From contig VBQB01000239.1 in NCBI GenBank assembly GCA_005887855.1, forward strand, positions 1 to 7,213: a DNA stretch of 7,213 bases, given 5' to 3'. Source of the stretch: Verrucomicrobiota bacterium (GTDB lineage Bacteria > Verrucomicrobiota > Verrucomicrobiae > Chthoniobacterales > UBA10450). Under the pieces are notes generated by a model. The model saw only the letters and a program-made list of their open reading frames with translations. It made no database searches and had not been told where the DNA came from. Shown here piece by piece: positions 4,000-7,213 of this stretch. How positions within the stretch are numbered: position 1 is the stretch's first letter; every line of letters starts with the position of its first letter. The translations under genes and the position numbers were made by a program.

Positions 4000-5043
4000 T
4001 TAATCTTCGGTAATGATGCCGAATAGCCCGTGTTCTTCGTCGGCGATTCCAGCGGTAAAATAGACTCCATCGCCGAGAGGAAGAAGATCCCACAGGCCCT
4101 CGAACTCGAGTGGCGTCCCATCGGCGGTCATAAGCGTCTCGATAAAGGCGCCCGTGACCGGATCGTAATTGTTGATGCGACCATCACCGAAATTGCCGAC
4201 CCAAAGCTCGTCCCCCTCAACCAGAGCGAGTCCCCATGGGGCGTTGAGCTCGCCGTTTGAGATCAGGCGCCTGAGGAAATTGCCGCTGGTATCGAACACA
4301 TTGACGAAGCCAAAGCCGGGACCCGCAACGTCATCCTCTCTATGCTGATCCTGTTTGGCGTAGGTCACAAAAATCTCGCCATTGATATTTCGGATGCCAA
4401 ACGGGCCGTAACCTGCCGGAAGGTTTGGGTCGACAAAGCCGTTGGGATTAACCTGATGAAAATTCTCGTCGAAGGTGTGGACCTTGCCCGTATGAAAATC
4501 TGTCGCATACAGGAAATTGTGACCGTTGGCCACGCCCAGTGTTGCACCTTTATAAATTGCGCGATTAACGCCACGGTTCGTGCCGTTATCAACGGCGATG
4601 ATGGCGTTTGTCTGATCCAGCGTCGGGTTCCAACCTGAGATGGAACCGTCTTCACTGACAAAAATGAAAAAGGCGGGCGCCGAGTTTCCATTCTTTGTCA
4701 CCTGGAAGAACGGTGTGCCGTTGAAGACTTGCCCAGTGGGATTTCCAACTCCTCGGTTCCGCGCAGCGGTGGGGATCGTTACGACGAGCGAAACAGCTGT
4801 GCCATCCTGATGGTAGAGGGTCGAAACACCGGTGCCGTTGTCGCTGACCCAAATCGTCCCAGATGGCGAGACCGACATGCCCCATGGATTGACAAGGTTT
4901 TCATCGACGTGCTGCGCTACACCGGGGATGTCAGATTGGAAGTTTGTCCATGAATAGGTATCCGCGCGCGCAAACGCGGCGGTAAACGACATAGCTATTA
5001 AGACAAGCAGAGTTGTTTTGATTGAAGTGTGAATTGTTTTCAT
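4000..5043 (-). CDS. TIGR03118 family exported beta-propeller-like protein (347 aa)
   Basis: This exported protein has a repeated NHL/SMP-30-like strand pattern. A signal peptide covers residues 1-27 (MKTIHTSIKTTLLVLIAMSF, cut after FARA). The mature part carries repeated blocks: LVNPWGMSVSPSGTIWVSDNGTG (about 50-72), PAFFIFVSEDGSISGWNP (123-140), NFLYATDFHTGKVHTFD (176-192), YGPFGIRNINGEIFVTYAK (212-230), LNAPWGLALVEGDELWVGNFGDG (266-288) and a closing GVYFTAGIADEEHGLFGII. This order and the NPWG/SDNGTG opening are those of TIGR03118 proteins, whose function is unknown. Many members end in a PEP-CTERM sorting signal; this one stops at FGIITED without one, so it is probably free in the periplasm or secreted. 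AAAGGAAG six bases before the ATG supports the start. It stands alone, divergent from the hemoglobin gene. Confidence 0.88.
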   Translation of the reverse strand: MKTIHTSIKTTLLVLIAMSFTAAFARADTYSWTNFQSDIPGVAQHVDENLVNPWGMSVSPSGTIWVSDNGTGVSTLYHQDGTAVSLVVTIPTAARNRGVGNPTGQVFNGTPFFQVTKNGNSAPAFFIFVSEDGSISGWNPTLDQTNAIIAVDNGTNRGVNRAIYKGATLGVANGHNFLYATDFHTGKVHTFDENFHQVNPNGFVDPNLPAGYGPFGIRNINGEIFVTYAKQDQHREDDVAGPGFGFVNVFDTSGNFLRRLISNGELNAPWGLALVEGDELWVGNFGDGRINNYDPVTGAFIETLMTADGTPLEFEGLWDLLPLGDGVYFTAGIADEEHGLFGIITED

Positions 5044-5246
5044 TTTTTGCTTCCTTTCATTTGTTAACGCGGGCCGATGTTGGCTCGACTGTGTGAAGTT
5101 TCTTTCTCCGTATTTTTGTCGAGTTGATTTTGGGATTGATGTCGAAGTAAATGAATAACGACGCTGTAGGTCTACTCATCGGCTTCATACCCGTAGAATC
5201 GCAGCGATCTGGGCCGCGCGCCGCACCAACCTAGACGCAAATTGTG

Positions 5247-5252
5247 TATGAT
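5247..5252 (+). promoter_or_regulatory. Candidate -10 box for a leaderless hemoglobin mRNA
   Basis: TATGAT ends eight bases before the ATG at 5261, so a transcript using it would begin at or near the start codon. This fits the absence of any Shine-Dalgarno sequence. No good -35 is seen at the expected distance (CACCAA near 5224). Confidence 0.35.
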
Positions 5253-5260
5253 TTAGTTCT

Positions 5261-5665
5261 ATGCCACAGCCTCCCACACTCTATGAGCGACTGGGCGGCG
5301 TTTACCCCATCGCCACGGTCGTCGATGACCTTATTGACCGCGTCATGGTCGACTCGAGGTTGAACGCGAATCCCCGGGTGGATGAAGCGCATCATCGGGT
5401 TGCGCCGGCGGGATTCAAATACCTGGTCACGGAAATGGTCTGCTGGGCTGCTGGCGGACCGCAAAAATACACCGGACGCTCGATGTACGAGTCGCACAAA
5501 GAAATGAAGATCACCGCAGGCGAATGGGAGGCCTTCATGGATGATCTTCGGCAGACGCTGGACAAGTTCGGAGTACCTGCGCCGGAGCAGGCTGAGCTAA
5601 AGGCGATTGTCGAGAGCACGCGCGCCGACATCGTCGTAGAACCTGAAGCGACCACAACTTCGTAG
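5261..5665 (+). CDS. Group 1 truncated hemoglobin-like protein (134 aa)
   Basis: This small cytoplasmic heme protein is of the 2-on-2 globin type, a family that binds O2, NO or related ligands. It opens with TLYERLGGVYPIATVVDDLI (6-25), the group 1 A/B helix signature. The E-helix region (about 44-63) leads to GGPQKYTGRSMYESHKEM (65-82), in which His79 is the proximal heme ligand. The G/H helices follow (ITAGEWEAFMDDLRQTLDKFGVP). The usual Phe-Tyr at B9-B10 is Leu24-Ile25, and the usual Phe-Phe near CD1 aligns with Asn37-Pro38, so the distal pocket is not canonical. I recall related globins with a LNANP motif as a distinct subgroup. A C-terminal extension (about 106-134) goes beyond the minimal globin. 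TGA at 5249-5251 in frame rules out an earlier start; there is no Shine-Dalgarno sequence. It is a single gene. Confidence 0.9.
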   Translation: MPQPPTLYERLGGVYPIATVVDDLIDRVMVDSRLNANPRVDEAHHRVAPAGFKYLVTEMVCWAAGGPQKYTGRSMYESHKEMKITAGEWEAFMDDLRQTLDKFGVPAPEQAELKAIVESTRADIVVEPEATTTS

Positions 5666-5685
5666 CGCCTCAAACTTTGAGGCGC
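5665..5685 (+). terminator. Hairpin at the end of the hemoglobin gene
   Basis: GCGCCTCAA (5665-5673) and TTGAGGCGC (5677-5685) pair perfectly across a three-base turn, and the stem begins on the last base of the TAG stop. No T tract follows. A later CGCTTCTCAAGCTTTTTT (about 5774-5791) has a short four-pair stem and a T run and may complete termination. Confidence 0.45.
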
Positions 5686-5830
5686 GCGTCATGGCAGATG
5701 CTTGGTAAAAATTAAAAATCTGCGGCTGACATAGCCACCGCTACAACGGCCGGTCCAGGGGGCGGGTCCCTACGCTTCTCAAGCTTTTTTGCCTACGGTA
5801 TCCTGCACCTGCGACCAAGTCCTGGCTCGG

Positions 5831-7213
5831 TCACTCGCTTTTCCAACCATTGCCATTGCCGTCTGGAGTGAGAGCGGCCGCGTATTCCGGCGCAAGATCG
5901 ACATCTTCGGTAGCGCCCTCCAATTCCGGGTCCATCAGAGATTTCTCGTGATGTTCCTTCGCGATGAGCATGTAAAGCGATGGCACGATGAACAAAGTGA
6001 AAATGGTTCCGATAGTCATCCCGCCGACGAGCACGAGACCGATTGAGTTTCGCGCTGCAGCTCCAGCGCCGCTCACCAGCGTAAGAGGAAAGTGACCGGC
6101 GACCGTCGCGACGCTCGTCATCATGATGGGACGCAATCGAATTCGGGCCGCTTTGGCAACCGCGGCGAGTTTGTCGAGGCCTTCGCGCTGCAGCTCATTC
6201 GCAAACTGCACGATCAGAATTCCATTTTTCGAAACGAGACCGACGAGCGTGACGAGACCGACCTGCGAGTAGATGTTGAAGGAAGTCGTCCAACTATCGG
6301 TGAAGAATTGTCCGAACGGCATTTTCAAAAACATGAAGAGACCCGCGCCGAACATGGCGAGCGGAACCGATCCCAACAGAATAATGAATGGGTCGCGGAA
6401 GCTGTTAAACTGCGCCGCTAGGACGAGAAAGATCAGCACGAGCGAAAGCACAAACACTCCGAGAAATTTGCTGCCTTCTGTGCGCAACTGGCGCGACTCG
6501 CCCGTGTAATCGAGCACGTAACCTTTCGGAAGAATGTTACGCGCCTCGTTCTCCAAAAATTTCAGAGCAGCATCGAGGGAAACTGCCGGTACCCCGCTGA
6601 TGGTGACCGCGTTGAGTTGTTGCATGCGATTGAGCGAACGCGCGACGGTTTTGTGTTTAATCGAAGCGACTGTGCTCAATGGAATGAGCTGATTGTTCGG
6701 CCCGCTCACGTAAATATTTTCCAACTGCTCCGGATTCAATCGATCGACGCGCTTGATCTGTGGAATCACTTTGTAACTGCGTCCTTCGATGTTGAACCGG
6801 TTGACGTAATTGCCGCCGATGCTGGCCGAGAGATCGGCGCCCACTTGCTGCATGTCGAGGCCGAGCGCCGCGACTTTGTCGTGATCGAAAACGATCGCCG
6901 ATTGGGGCTGGTCGATCTTCGTATCGATGTCGCCGAATTGGAAAATGTGCGCCTGCATCGCTTTCCCGAAAATTTGCTTCGCGAATTCGAGAATGCGTTC
7001 CTGATCGGCGGTGGATGTGATCACGAAACTGACCGGAAAATTATCCGCGCCGGGAAGGGCCGAGGGCATGATCGGAAACATTTGTATACCTGGAATGGCA
7101 CCAAGTTTGGCCTCCACCTGCGGCAGGTAGGCCTTCGTCGGCGTTTTGCGGACGCCCCACGGCTTCAAAACCATTCCTCCGAATCCGTTGTCCGGAAACG
7201 TAAGTTGAAACGT
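5831..7213 (-). CDS. RND (AcrB/HAE1-type) efflux transporter, C-terminal part
   Basis: This is the inner-membrane, proton-driven pump subunit of a tripartite efflux system. The frame is open to the window edge and enters as TFQLTFPDNGFGGMVLKPW, so ATG 7174 is internal and the start lies beyond 7213. About 460 residues are visible, roughly the last 40-45 percent of a full pump of about 1050. Numbering from the Met at 7174, a porter/docking region (1-235; SASIGGNYVNRFNIEGRSYKV) is followed by TM8 (about 237-257, then AAQFNSF), TM9 (262-283), TM10 (301-323, VGLVSKNGILIVQFAN), TM11 (348-367, RLRPIMMTSVATVAGHFPL) and TM12 (377-404). The TM9-TM10 link carries extra residues (KMPFGQFFTDSWTTS). The tail is acidic and then Gly/Asn-rich. 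The proton-relay aspartates of TM4 are outside the window. The substrate cannot be told. The membrane-fusion partner is presumably upstream, off the edge. Confidence 0.95.
   Translation of the reverse strand, partial: TFQLTFPDNGFGGMVLKPWGVRKTPTKAYLPQVEAKLGAIPGIQMFPIMPSALPGADNFPVSFVITSTADQERILEFAKQIFGKAMQAHIFQFGDIDTKIDQPQSAIVFDHDKVAALGLDMQQVGADLSASIGGNYVNRFNIEGRSYKVIPQIKRVDRLNPEQLENIYVSGPNNQLIPLSTVASIKHKTVARSLNRMQQLNAVTISGVPAVSLDAALKFLENEARNILPKGYVLDYTGESRQLRTEGSKFLGVFVLSLVLIFLVLAAQFNSFRDPFIILLGSVPLAMFGAGLFMFLKMPFGQFFTDSWTTSFNIYSQVGLVTLVGLVSKNGILIVQFANELQREGLDKLAAVAKAARIRLRPIMMTSVATVAGHFPLTLVSGAGAAARNSIGLVLVGGMTIGTIFTLFIVPSLYMLIAKEHHEKSLMDPELEGATEDVDLAPEYAAALTPDGNGNGWKSE

Noticed and set aside
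4030..4953. Several + strand frames opposite the TIGR03118 gene
   Set aside because: Antisense shadows of a gene with signal peptide, propeller repeats and ribosome site.

Overview
The window looks like chromosomal DNA of moderate-to-high GC content from a free-living Gram-negative bacterium. Sec signal peptides, the last part of an RND inner-membrane efflux pump and a TIGR03118-type exported protein all point to a cell with a periplasm. The mix of gene types suggests a soil or water member of the Verrucomicrobia, Planctomycetes or Acidobacteria rather than a Proteobacterium. That placement is an inference from protein style, not a computed result. No tRNA, rRNA, CRISPR array or insertion sequence was seen.

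Layout: 1-390 holds no convincing gene. 391-756 (+) encodes a small exported protein of unknown function. 906-2045 (-) is a GAF/PAS-like LuxR-family regulator whose reading frame is broken by one in-frame UAG inside the DNA-binding HTH; the 42 codons after the stop still encode a well-formed HTH remainder. 2105-3095 (+) is a tandem duplication of about 496 bp. Each unit carries an identical 22-nt upstream element, a small unrecognised gene (89 and 91 codons) and a strong GAAA-loop terminator. A third copy of the upstream element follows and sits in front of an Hsp20 small heat shock protein gene (3260-3715). The Hsp20 leader can fold into hairpins, the last of which covers the Shine-Dalgarno sequence. 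3716-3999 is non-coding and rich in hairpins, and includes a textbook + strand terminator with no protein gene immediately before it. 4000-5043 (-) is a TIGR03118-family exported beta-propeller-like protein. 5261-5665 (+) is a group 1 truncated-hemoglobin-like protein with an unusual distal heme pocket and no Shine-Dalgarno. 5831-7213 (-) is the C-terminal part of an RND (AcrB/HAE1) transporter that runs off the window.

How it fits together: the most coherent story is a small stress regulon at 2.1-3.7 kb. Two near-identical small proteins and an Hsp20 chaperone share one conserved promoter or operator element, and a divergent, apparently damaged LuxR-type regulator lies next to it. The small proteins are unrecognised; sharing a control element with Hsp20 makes a stress-related role plausible but unproven. 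The truncated hemoglobin, efflux pump and exported proteins look like independent single transcription units.
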